Positions 26,347-34,385 of a DNA stretch of 64,000 bases are shown piece after piece. Source of the stretch: Proteobacteria bacterium DTSAM18 (GTDB taxonomy: Bacteria > Myxococcota_A > UBA796 > GCA-2862545); NCBI GenBank assembly GCA_028767165.1, contig JARACJ010000004.1, forward strand, positions 62,001-126,000, written 5' to 3'. A program made the position numbers and the translations under genes. Position 1 is the first letter of the stretch. Each line of letters begins with the position of its first letter. The notes under the pieces were generated by a model. The model made no database searches. It was not told where the DNA came from and saw only the letters and a program-made list of their open reading frames with translations.

Positions 26347-26402
26347 TTGTGCGTCTTGGGCGTGCGCCATGTCGGGTGAGCTGGCTTCTTCGGAGGTCGG
26401 AC

Positions 26403-27275
26403 ATGACGGTGGTGAAGCAGGCAGCGATGGCGGTGGCGCTCCCCAAGGGACGCATGCAGCAGGGGGTCCTGGCCCTGCTGGCGGACGCGGGCATCCACGT
26501 GCGGTCGACGGTGCGGGGCTACCGGCCCACCCTCGAGGCGCTGGATGCGGACTGCAAGATCCTCAAGCCCCAGGCGGTCGTGGAGATGCTCGCGTCGGGG
26601 ACGCGGGACGTGGGCTTCGCCGGCGCGGACTGGGTGGCCGAGCTCGGCGCGGAGCTGGTGGAGGTGCTCGACACGGGCCTCGACCCCGTGCGTGTGGTGG
26701 CGGCGGCGCCCTCGGAGCTCCTGCAGGGGGGCCGGCTGCCGGACAGGCCATTGGTGGTGGCCTCGGAGTACGCCCGGCTCACCCGGGGCTGGATGATGGC
26801 GAGCGGCATCCAGGGTCGGTTCGTCCGCAGCTACGGCGCGACGGAGGTGCTGCCCCCGGAGGATGCGGACTGCATCGTCGACAACACCGCCACGGGCGCG
26901 ACCCTGGCGGCCAACGGACTGAGGATCGTGGAGGAGCTCCTCGGCAGCTCGACCCGCCTGTACGCCAGCCGGCAGGCCATGTCGGACCCCGCGAAGCGCA
27001 CGGCCATCGAGGACCTCACGCTGGTCCTGCGCAGCGTGCTGGACGCCCGACGCCGGGTGATGGTCGAGCTCAACGTGCCGGCGGATCGCCTGGAAGCCGT
27101 GGTGGCGATCCTGCCGTGCATGCGGGAGCCCACCATCTCGCCGCTGTACGACCAGCAGGGCTTCGCCGTGCGGGCCGCCGTGCCCCGCTCCTCCATGGCC
27201 ACGCTCATTCCCGCGCTCCGGTCCCGTGGCGGACAGGACATCGTCGTCAGCCTCCTGCAACAGGTGGTGGTGTGA
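26403..27275 (+). CDS. hisG: ATP phosphoribosyltransferase (HisG, long form)
   Basis: First enzyme of histidine synthesis, joining ATP and PRPP to give phosphoribosyl-ATP. At 290 aa it is the long form with the C-terminal regulatory domain, so feedback inhibition by histidine is expected and no HisZ is needed. Family blocks include VALPKGRMQQGVLALLADAG, VGFAGADWVAEL, and the PRPP-binding-type segment DCIVDNTATGATLAANGL. The C-terminal domain ends PTISPLYDQQGFAVRAAVPR. The start at 26403 follows GGAGG at 26392-26396. Its stop overlaps the start of the hisC fusion by one base. Confidence 0.95.
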   Translation: MTVVKQAAMAVALPKGRMQQGVLALLADAGIHVRSTVRGYRPTLEALDADCKILKPQAVVEMLASGTRDVGFAGADWVAELGAELVEVLDTGLDPVRVVAAAPSELLQGGRLPDRPLVVASEYARLTRGWMMASGIQGRFVRSYGATEVLPPEDADCIVDNTATGATLAANGLRIVEELLGSSTRLYASRQAMSDPAKRTAIEDLTLVLRSVLDARRRVMVELNVPADRLEAVVAILPCMREPTISPLYDQQGFAVRAAVPRSSMATLIPALRSRGGQDIVVSLLQQVVV

Positions 27276-28969
27276 TGGCCGGCATGTGGCGCCCGGCGCG
27301 CCGGGTGGAGGGCCTGTCGGCCTACGAGGGGCCGGGTGGCGAGGGACCCATCTCGCTCGACCTGTCGGGGACCTGTGGACCTCGGCTGGAGCTGGCGGCG
27401 GCGGGTTCGGACGCTGCGGCGGTCTATCCGGAGGCGACGGCGGTGCAGGAGCGGCTCGCGGAGCTGCTGGGTGTGACCAAGGAGCGGGTGCTCGTGACGG
27501 CGGGCGCCGACGATGCCCTCGACCGCCTGGCCCGGGTCTGCCTGGAGCCCGGCCGGTCGGCGATCGTGCCGCGTCCGGGCTTCTCGATGACGGAGCGGTA
27601 CGTGGCCCTGGCTGGCGGGACCCTCGTGCCGGTGGCATGGCCCGGGGCAGGGTTCCCCCGGCGGGCGTTGCTGCAGGCCGTCGGTGCCGACACGTCCGCC
27701 GTCTTCCTGACGAGTCCCAACAACCCCACGGGGGCCGTGGTGTCCCCGGAGGATCTACGGGCGATCAGCGAGGCGCTGCCCGAGGGTGTCGTCGTCCTGG
27801 ATGTCGTGTACGGAGCCTTCGCGGACGGCGCGCTGGAGCGGGTGGCCCTGGCCCTTCCGAACGTGGTGGTGGTCGGGTCGTTGTCGAAGGGCCTCGGGCT
27901 GCCGGGGCTCCGGGTCGGCTGGGCCGTGGGGCCCGAGCCGGTGGTGCGCGCGCTCGCGGCGGTGGGACAGCCCTATGCGGTGGCCGGACCGAGCCTGGCC
28001 ATGGCCTTCGAGGCGTTGGACAGGGGCCTCGTGCCCGCCCCCGACGTGCTGGCGGCGCTCCGGGGGCGGCGACGCCGCCTCGAGGAGCTGCTGGCGGACG
28101 CGGGGTTGTCCGTCGTCCCGAGCCAGGCGAGCTTCGTCTGCGCCCGCTCGCCACGGGCGTCCTGGTGGGCATCCGGGCTCGCCGGGCTCGGGATCCGGGT
28201 GCGTCTCCTGGACGATGGGGCCGGCGGCCGGTGCCTGCGTGTGGGCGTGCCGGGTGACGACGCGGCGCTCGCCCTCCTGGAGCGGGCCCTGGCGGTGCTC
28301 TGCCGCCCCGAAGCGTTCCTGTGGGACATGGACGGCGTGCTGGTGGATGTCTCGACCTCCTACCGGGCAGCCATCGAGGGCACCGTGGCCGCCTTCGGCG
28401 GGCGCGTGTCGGCGGCCGGGATCTCCGCAGCGAAGACGCGGTCCGGGGTCAACAACGACTGGATGCTCAGCCGGGCGCTGCTGGCGGATCAGGGCATCGA
28501 GGTGTCCCTGGCCGAGGTGACGGCGGTGTTCGAGGCGCTGTACCAGGGCACCGGCGACACGCCGGGTCTGTGGACCCGCGAGACGCCGTTGATCGCGCCG
28601 GAGCAGCTCGGGGATCTGTCGGGTGGTCGCCCGATGGCCGTGGTCACGGGCCGTCCCCGGCGGGATGCGGAGCGCTTTGCCCGCACCAGCGGCATCGCCC
28701 GGTGGCTGCCCACCATGGTGTGCATGGAGGATGGTCCGCCGAAGCCGGATCCCGCGCCCGTGCGTCTCGCGCTCGCGTCCCTCGGGGTGCAGCGGGCGTG
28801 GATGGTGGGGGACACCCCCGACGACATCCGTGCGGCCCGGGCCGCCGGCGTGCTGCCCGTGGGCGTCCTCGGACCGGGCGCCGGACCGGGGATGGCCGCG
28901 GCGATGCGGCAGGCCGGCGCGGCCTTCGTGCTCGACGACGTCTCGCGGCTCCGGGAGGTGTGGCCATGA
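27275..28969 (+). CDS. hisC: Histidinol-phosphate aminotransferase fused to a HAD-family phosphatase
   Basis: A two-domain protein of 564 aa. Residues 1 to about 345 are a class I/II PLP aminotransferase of the HisC type: TSPNNPTGAVV, the PLP-binding Lys in SLSKGLGLPGLRVGW (Lys 205), and a C-terminal GGRCLRVGVPG. From about residue 348 a HAD hydrolase follows, with motif I DMDGVLVDVS (Asp 351 and 353), a Thr motif (VVTGRPRRDA), a Lys motif (DGPPKPDPAPV) and a motif IV Asp pair (MVGDTPDDIRAA). The frame runs unbroken between the domains. Since no separate hisN is present, the HAD part most likely supplies histinol-phosphate phosphatase activity, the step after transamination; this is inference. 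It is coupled to hisG (TGATG) and hisB (ATGA). Confidence 0.9.
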   Translation: MAGMWRPARRVEGLSAYEGPGGEGPISLDLSGTCGPRLELAAAGSDAAAVYPEATAVQERLAELLGVTKERVLVTAGADDALDRLARVCLEPGRSAIVPRPGFSMTERYVALAGGTLVPVAWPGAGFPRRALLQAVGADTSAVFLTSPNNPTGAVVSPEDLRAISEALPEGVVVLDVVYGAFADGALERVALALPNVVVVGSLSKGLGLPGLRVGWAVGPEPVVRALAAVGQPYAVAGPSLAMAFEALDRGLVPAPDVLAALRGRRRRLEELLADAGLSVVPSQASFVCARSPRASWWASGLAGLGIRVRLLDDGAGGRCLRVGVPGDDAALALLERALAVLCRPEAFLWDMDGVLVDVSTSYRAAIEGTVAAFGGRVSAAGISAAKTRSGVNNDWMLSRALLADQGIEVSLAEVTAVFEALYQGTGDTPGLWTRETPLIAPEQLGDLSGGRPMAVVTGRPRRDAERFARTSGIARWLPTMVCMEDGPPKPDPAPVRLALASLGVQRAWMVGDTPDDIRAARAAGVLPVGVLGPGAGPGMAAAMRQAGAAFVLDDVSRLREVWP

Positions 28970-29556
28970 ACCGGTCCGTACGCATCGGAGAGGTGGAGCG
29001 CACCACCTCGGAGACGGCCATCCGGGCCCGCTGGGTCCTCGATGGTCAGGGGTCGGTGGACGTGTCCACGGGACTCGGGTTCCTGGACCACATGCTGGCG
29101 GCCCTCGTGCGCCACAGCCGCACCGACCTCGTGCTCCGCTGCGAGGGCGACCTGCAGACCGGCAGCCACCACACCGTCGAGGACGTGGCCCTCGTGCTGG
29201 GAGCCTGCCTGGACCGGGCTCTCGGGGATCGTGGGTCGATCCGGCGCTTCGGGTGTGGCTTCGCGCCCATGGACGAGGCGCTGGCCCGGGTGGTGCTCGA
29301 CCTGTCGGGCCGGCCCGCCGCGGAGGTGGAGCTCGGCCTGCGCCGGGAGCGCCTGGCGGACGTGGCCTGCGAGGACCTGGACCACTTCTTCCGGTCCTTC
29401 GCAGTGGCCGCCCGGTGCGGCCTGCACGTGGACCTGCTGCGGGGACGGAACGACCACCACCGGGCGGAGGCGGCCTTCAAGGCGCTCGCCCTGGCACTCC
29501 GGGAGGCAGTGGTGACCCAGGACGGGCCCATCGCCAGCACCAAGGGGGTGCTGTGA
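28966..29556 (+). CDS. hisB: Imidazoleglycerol-phosphate dehydratase
   Basis: Manganese enzyme converting imidazole glycerol phosphate to imidazole acetol phosphate. It is 196 aa, the monofunctional type (in E. coli the same domain is fused to the phosphatase). Metal-binding His/Glu motifs are intact: FLDHMLAALVRHS, GSHHTVEDVALVLG, LDHFFRSFAVAARCGLHVD and RNDHHRAEAAFKALA. It ends with the typical IASTKGVL. It overlaps the hisC fusion by four bases (ATGA) and hisH by one base. Codon use matches neighbouring genes. Confidence 0.96.
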   Translation: MNRSVRIGEVERTTSETAIRARWVLDGQGSVDVSTGLGFLDHMLAALVRHSRTDLVLRCEGDLQTGSHHTVEDVALVLGACLDRALGDRGSIRRFGCGFAPMDEALARVVLDLSGRPAAEVELGLRRERLADVACEDLDHFFRSFAVAARCGLHVDLLRGRNDHHRAEAAFKALALALREAVVTQDGPIASTKGVL

Positions 29557-30155
29557 TGGAGGTGATGGTGCTGCAGACGGGCGCGGCCAACCTGGCGAGC
29601 GTCCTGGCGGCCCTGCGTCGCGCGGGGGCCTCGCCGGTGCTCGGGGTCGATCCCGAGCGGGCGGCCCGAGCGGACCGGCTCGTGCTGCCCGGTGTGGGCG
29701 CGTTCGGACAGGTGATGGACCGGCTCGACGAGACGACCCTGCGACAGGTGCTGCAGGCGCGGATCGCGGCCGATCGACCGCTGCTGGGCATCTGCCTGGG
29801 CATGCAGGTGCTCGCGACGGGCAGCGACGAATCCCCGGGCGTGGCCGGACTCGGCGTGCTGCCCGGCCGGGTCACGCCCTTCGGCGACGTGCCCATCCGT
29901 CCCTTGATGGGCTGGGGTGCGGTGCGGGGGGCGCCGTGCGGGCTCGTGCGGGACGGAGAGGCCTACTTCGTCCACGGCTTCCGGCTGACGGAGGCACCGG
30001 CGGACTGGCAGGTGTCCTGGGCGGACTACGGCGGCCCCTACGTGGCGGCCCTGCAGCGGGGATCGGTGCTCGGGTGCCAGTTCCACCCGGAGTTGAGCGG
30101 CAGCTGGGGGGCATCCCTGCTGCGGCGGTGGCTTCAGGAGGTCCCATGTACATGA
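29556..30155 (+). CDS. hisH: Imidazole glycerol phosphate synthase, glutamine amidotransferase subunit
   Basis: Class I glutaminase that releases ammonia and channels it to HisF. It is 199 aa. The nucleophile Cys is in GICLGMQVLA (about residue 80), and the catalytic His and Glu are in QFHPELSGSWG near residue 177. The oxyanion-type loop LPGVGAFGQVMDRL is present. The start overlaps the hisB stop by one base, and the 3' end overlaps the hisF start by 10 bases. This close coupling suits the obligate HisF-HisH complex. Confidence 0.95.
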   Translation: MEVMVLQTGAANLASVLAALRRAGASPVLGVDPERAARADRLVLPGVGAFGQVMDRLDETTLRQVLQARIAADRPLLGICLGMQVLATGSDESPGVAGLGVLPGRVTPFGDVPIRPLMGWGAVRGAPCGLVRDGEAYFVHGFRLTEAPADWQVSWADYGGPYVAALQRGSVLGCQFHPELSGSWGASLLRRWLQEVPCT

Positions 30156-30898
30156 AGCGGGTGATCCCCTGCCTGGACGTGAAGGGCGGCCGGGTGGTGA
30201 AGGGGATCCGGTTCCAGGGCTTGCGGGACGCCGGCGATCCGGTGGCCCTGGCGGACGCCTACCGTCGGTCCGGGGCCGACGAGCTCGTCGTGCTCGACGT
30301 GTCGGCCACGGTGGAGGAGCGCAGCCACGGCCTGGCCACCATCCGGGCGCTGCGGGAGGTCCTCGACATCCCCATGACGGTGGGCGGTGGCGTGCGCTCG
30401 GTGGAGGACGCGTCTGCCCTGCTGGAGGCGGGCGCGGACAAGGTGGCGGTCAACACCGCGGCCGTCCGACGTCCCGCGCTGCTGCGGGAGCTGGCGGACC
30501 GGTTCGGCCGTCAGTGCGTGGTGCTGTCCCTGGACGCGGCCCGGCGGCCCGGCGGGTGGCAGGTGGTGGTGCGGGCCGGCCAGGAGCCCACCGGCACCTG
30601 CGCGCTGGCCTGGGCGTCCCGGGCGGTCGGGCTCGGCGCCGGCGAGATCCTGCTGACGAGCTGGGATCAGGACGGCACGGGCGGCGGGTACGACCTGCCG
30701 CTCCTGCGGGCCGTGACCGACGCGGTCCCGGTGCCCGTGGTGGCCTCCGGGGGCGCCGAGGGGCCGGAGGATCTGGCGAGAGCCTTCGCCGCGGGGGCCT
30801 CGGCGGCCCTGGCGGCATCGATGTTCCACGACGGCAGGTGGACCCTGCCGCAGGTCAAGGCCGCGCTGAAGGGCGCGGGTGTGCAGGTGCGATCATGA
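30146..30898 (+). CDS. hisF: Imidazole glycerol phosphate synthase, cyclase subunit
   Basis: TIM-barrel cyclase that uses ammonia from HisH to make imidazole glycerol phosphate and AICAR. It is 250 aa. The first catalytic Asp is in the N-terminal motif KRVIPCLDVKGGRVVKG and the second in VVLSLDAARR. Phosphate-binding segments VGGGVRSVEDA and VASGGAEGPEDLARAF are clear. The start could be the ATG at 30146 (AGGAGG four bases upstream) or the one at 30152, which gives a four-base ATGA overlap with hisH; both are plausible. It overlaps the next gene by four bases. Confidence 0.95.
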   Translation: MYMKRVIPCLDVKGGRVVKGIRFQGLRDAGDPVALADAYRRSGADELVVLDVSATVEERSHGLATIRALREVLDIPMTVGGGVRSVEDASALLEAGADKVAVNTAAVRRPALLRELADRFGRQCVVLSLDAARRPGGWQVVVRAGQEPTGTCALAWASRAVGLGAGEILLTSWDQDGTGGGYDLPLLRAVTDAVPVPVVASGGAEGPEDLARAFAAGASAALAASMFHDGRWTLPQVKAALKGAGVQVRS

Positions 30899-32154
30899 TC
30901 ATTCCTTCTGTCGACATCATGGACGGTCAGGTGGTGCAGCTCGTGGGGGGCCGCGAGCTGGCCCTGTCCGCGGGCGATCCGGTGGCCATGGCGAGGAAGC
31001 TGGCGGTGGTGGGTCCCATCGCCGTGGTGGACCTCGATGCCGCGCTCGGTCGCGGTGACAACAGGGCCCTGGTGGAGGCCATCTGCCGGGAGGTGCCGGC
31101 GCGGGTCGGTGGCGGCATCCGCGACCTGGCGACCGCCCGCCGGTGGCTCGACGCCGGTGCCGAGCGCATCATCCTGGGCACCGCCGCACGCCCGGAGCTG
31201 CTCTCCCAGCTGCCCCGGGAGCGGGTCATGGCCGCCGTGGACGTGCGCGGTGACGAGGTGATGGTGAAGGGCTGGACCGAGGGGACGGGTCGCCGGCTTC
31301 AGGACGTGATGGAGGAGCTGTCCCCCTACGTGGGCGGCTTCCTGGTCACCTTCATCGATCTCGAGGGCCGGCTGCAGGGAACCGATCTGGACCGCGCCGC
31401 GCAGGTGGTCCGGTGGGCCGGGGGCGCCGAGGTGACCATTGCCGGCGGCATCACCCAGCCGGCCGAGATCGGCGCGCTGGACCGCCTCGGTGCGGATGCC
31501 CAGGTGGGCATGGCGCTGTACACCGGCAGGATGTCCCTGGCGGACGCGGTGCTCTCCGTCATGAAGCCGACGGCGGATGGCCTGTGGCCGACGGTGGTCA
31601 CCGATGGGCTGGGACAGGCCCTCGGCCTCGTGTACAGCGACGCCGAGAGCGTCCGCGTGGCCCTGGAGCGTGGCGTGGGGGCCTACCACTCCCGCCGGCG
31701 CGGCCTGTGGGTCAAGGGGGAGACCAGCGGCGCCACCCAGCGGTTGCGGCGGCTCGTGCCCGACTGCGACCGGGACGCCCTGCGGGTGGAGGTGGACCAG
31801 TCCGGGTCGGGGTTCTGCCACCGGGACACCTGGACCTGCTGGGGAGCGGAGCAGGGCCTGGGCGCCCTGTGGCGCCGGCTCCGGGATCGTGCCGCCGTGC
31901 CCGTGGAGGGCAGCTACACGGCCCGGCTGCTGGACGATCCCGACCTGCTCGGCGCCAAGCTGCGGGAGGAGGCCGGTGAACTCGCGACCGCGGCCGGCCC
32001 GGAGGAGGTGGTCCACGAGGCCGCCGACGTCCTGTACTTCACCCTCGTGCGCCTGGTGCAGGCGGGGGTGGACCTGACACGGGTGGGCGCCGAGCTGGAT
32101 CGGCGGGCCCGCCGCATCACCCGGCGTCCCGGTGACGCCGAGGAGGTGGCGTGA
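30895..32154 (+). CDS. hisA: HisA-HisI-HisE triple fusion protein
   Basis: A single frame of 419 aa carrying three pathway steps. Residues 1 to about 228 are the HisA TIM-barrel isomerase (PSVDIMDGQVVQLVGG, VVDLDAALGRGD, VGGGIRD, IDLEGRLQGTD, IAGGITQPAEIG). Residues about 235-315 are HisI, PRA-CH (SRRRGLWVKGETSGATQ, DCDRDALRVEVDQ, and Cys ligands in GSGFCHRDTWTCWG). Residues about 339-419 are HisE, the MazG-like PRA-PH (LGAKLREEAGELATA, EEVVHEAADVLYFTLV). HisIE fusions are common; joining HisA to them is not. The start at 30895 overlaps hisF by four bases, and the stop shares one base with the hisD start. All conserved residues expected for activity seem present. Confidence 0.93.
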   Translation: MIIPSVDIMDGQVVQLVGGRELALSAGDPVAMARKLAVVGPIAVVDLDAALGRGDNRALVEAICREVPARVGGGIRDLATARRWLDAGAERIILGTAARPELLSQLPRERVMAAVDVRGDEVMVKGWTEGTGRRLQDVMEELSPYVGGFLVTFIDLEGRLQGTDLDRAAQVVRWAGGAEVTIAGGITQPAEIGALDRLGADAQVGMALYTGRMSLADAVLSVMKPTADGLWPTVVTDGLGQALGLVYSDAESVRVALERGVGAYHSRRRGLWVKGETSGATQRLRRLVPDCDRDALRVEVDQSGSGFCHRDTWTCWGAEQGLGALWRRLRDRAAVPVEGSYTARLLDDPDLLGAKLREEAGELATAAGPEEVVHEAADVLYFTLVRLVQAGVDLTRVGAELDRRARRITRRPGDAEEVA

Positions 32155-33434
32155 TGGACATCTGGCCCATCGTGACGGCAGCACAGGTGGATCGGCGGAG
32201 GACCCCGCCGGTGGACGCGGCGACCCTCGCCTCGGCGGCCGCTCTCGTGGAGCGTGTCGCGACACAGGGACGTTCGGCGGTGGTCGATCTGGCCCTGCGG
32301 TTCGGGGACCTGCGGTCGGGTGATCCGCTCTGGATCGACCGGGACGGCCTGCAGGCGGCCTGGAACCGGCTTCCGGCCGACGTGCAGGCCCTCCTGACAC
32401 GCACGGCCGACCGGATCCGTGCCTTCGCCCGGGCCCAGCGGGCGACGGCGACCCCCACCACGCTGAACCAGGGCGATCTGCGGATGGGGCAGGAGTGGGC
32501 GCCGGTGGCCCGGGCGGGCTGCTATGCCCCCGGCGGTCGCTACCCACTTCCGTCGAGCGTGCTCATGACGGCGGTCACGGCCCGGGTGGCCGGGGTCGCC
32601 GAGGTGGTGGTGGCGTCCCCTCGCCCCGACGACGTGACCCTCGGGGCCGCGTTCCTGGCCGGTGCCGACGGACTGCTCGCCGTGGGCGGTGCGCAGGCGG
32701 TGGCGGCCATGGCCTACGGCATCGAGGGTCTTGCACCGGTGGATGTCATCGTCGGGCCCGGCAACCGCTGGGTCACCGCGGCCAAGCAGCTGGTGAACGG
32801 CATGGTGGGCATCGACATGCTCGCGGGCCCGAGCGAGCTGCTGGTGGTGGCCGACGAGACCGCCGATCCCGCGCTCATCGCGGCTGATCTGCTCGCCCAG
32901 GCGGAGCACGACGCGGACGCCCGGCCTCTCGTGGTCAGCACCAGCGAATCCCTGCTCGCATCCGTGCGGGAGGCCCTCCTCGACCAGCTGCGCGAGCTGC
33001 CCACCGCGGACGTGGCGGCGCAGGCCCTGACCCGGGGCTTCGGCGTGTGCTGCCCCGACCCGCAGACCTGCGCGCAGGTGGCCAACGTGCTGGCCCCGGA
33101 GCACCTGCAGCTCCTGGTCGCCGCGCCGGATGCCTGGCGGCCCCTGCTCACCAGCTGGGGTGGGCTGTTCGTGGGGGAGGGCGCCGCCGAGGTGCTCGGA
33201 GACTACGGCGCCGGTCCCAACCACGTGCTTCCCACCGGCGGAACGGCCCGGTACAGTGGTGGACTGTCGGTGTTCACGTTCCTTCGGGCCCGCACCTGGA
33301 TGCAGCTGCGGGATCGGGACGGGGCCGGCACCATCGCCGAGGACGCCCGGGCGCTCGCGCGGCTCGAGGGTCTGGAGGGTCACGCACGGGCTGCGGGGCT
33401 GCGGACGGGTAAGCCCTTGGCATCCGCGTCCTGA
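32154..33434 (+). CDS. hisD: Histidinol dehydrogenase
   Basis: Zinc enzyme doing the last two oxidations, histidinol to histidine with NAD. It is 426 aa. Family blocks: RAGCYAPGGRYPLPSSVLM, VGPGNRWVTAAKQLVNG, IDMLAGPSELLVVADET, LLAQAEHDADARP (zinc ligands), NVLAPEHLQLLV (catalytic Glu-His) and GPNHVLPTGGTARYSGGL. A GTG one codon upstream is in frame, but the ATG at 32154 shares its A with the preceding stop (TGATG) and has AGGAGG upstream. It completes the operon. The SDR gene begins 11 bases after its stop. Confidence 0.96.
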   Translation: MDIWPIVTAAQVDRRRTPPVDAATLASAAALVERVATQGRSAVVDLALRFGDLRSGDPLWIDRDGLQAAWNRLPADVQALLTRTADRIRAFARAQRATATPTTLNQGDLRMGQEWAPVARAGCYAPGGRYPLPSSVLMTAVTARVAGVAEVVVASPRPDDVTLGAAFLAGADGLLAVGGAQAVAAMAYGIEGLAPVDVIVGPGNRWVTAAKQLVNGMVGIDMLAGPSELLVVADETADPALIAADLLAQAEHDADARPLVVSTSESLLASVREALLDQLRELPTADVAAQALTRGFGVCCPDPQTCAQVANVLAPEHLQLLVAAPDAWRPLLTSWGGLFVGEGAAEVLGDYGAGPNHVLPTGGTARYSGGLSVFTFLRARTWMQLRDRDGAGTIAEDARALARLEGLEGHARAAGLRTGKPLASAS

Positions 33435-33445
33435 GGAGGGAGTTC

Positions 33446-34369
33446 ATGGGGTGGTGGGACACGCTGCTGGATGCCACGGTGGTGGCGAGCTTCAGCCGTG
33501 CCGGTTTCGAGCGGCACGCCCGCGACTTCGAGCCGTTCCACGCGGATCTGACGGGACAGGTGATCGCCATCACCGGTGGCAACCGGGGCCTCGGCAAGGC
33601 CACGGCCCGCCTGCTCGGGCCGATGGGGGCCGAGCTGGTGCTCCTCTGCCGGTCCGTGGAGGCCGGCGAGGACGTGGCGGCCTCGATCCGGGAGGCCGGA
33701 GGCAGGGCCCGAGCGGTGGCGCTGGACCTGGCCGATCGGGACGCCATCGCGTCGGTGGCGGAGCGGGGCGGGATCACCCGCCTCGATGCGCTCGTGCACA
33801 ACGCAGGCGTGATGCCGGAGACCTACGAGCAGGTCAACGGCATGGAGCGCACCCTGTGGACCCACCTCGTGGGGCCGGTGCTCCTCTCCCGCACCCTGCG
33901 TCCGTTGTTGGAGCAGCAGCCCGGCGCCCGCATGATCTGGGTCAGCTCAGGTGGCGGCCTCACGCAGAAGCTCGAGGTCGAGGCGCTGCAGATGTCGGCC
34001 AGCGACTACGACCCGCTCATCGCCTACGCGCGCACGAAGCGGGCGCAGATCGAGCTGGCGGAGGTGATGGCGGCGGAGTGGCCGGCCGTGCACCAGGCAT
34101 CGATGCACCCGGGGTGGGCCGACACGCCGGGCGTGCGCAGCCAGATGCCGCGGTTCTTCCAGGCGACACGGGGCATCCTGCGGTCCCCGGAGCAGGGGGC
34201 CGACACGATCGCCTGGCTCGCGGCGGCGAGGCGGGGGCGTTCGGGTTGCTTCTGGTTCGACCGACGGGAGGCGTCGACCCACCCGATCCCCGGCACCGCC
34301 ACGACGCCGGAGGAGCGGGCGGAGCTGTGGGATCGGGTGAACTGCTGGGTGGAGGCCCTCGGTTGTTGA
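33446..34369 (+). CDS. Short-chain dehydrogenase/reductase
   Basis: Classical SDR with Rossmann fold, 307 aa. Nucleotide-binding motif TGGNRGLGKATAR near residue 42, structural motif HNAGVMPE, Ser block IWVSSGG and catalytic YARTK near residue 194. An N-terminal extension of about 35 residues precedes the fold, as in the DHRS12-like group. It follows hisD by 11 bases with GAGGAGGG as ribosome-binding site, so it probably sits at the end of the his transcript, though no role in histidine synthesis is suggested by the sequence. Its substrate is unknown. Confidence 0.88.
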   Translation: MGWWDTLLDATVVASFSRAGFERHARDFEPFHADLTGQVIAITGGNRGLGKATARLLGPMGAELVLLCRSVEAGEDVAASIREAGGRARAVALDLADRDAIASVAERGGITRLDALVHNAGVMPETYEQVNGMERTLWTHLVGPVLLSRTLRPLLEQQPGARMIWVSSGGGLTQKLEVEALQMSASDYDPLIAYARTKRAQIELAEVMAAEWPAVHQASMHPGWADTPGVRSQMPRFFQATRGILRSPEQGADTIAWLAAARRGRSGCFWFDRREASTHPIPGTATTPEERAELWDRVNCWVEALGC

Positions 34370-34385
34370 GGGCCGCCGGGCAGTC

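Noticed and set aside
28300-28330. A frameshift or missed gene boundary between HisC and the HAD domain.
   Set aside because: The frame is continuous, and no start codon with a ribosome-binding site lies at the junction; a true fusion is the simpler reading.
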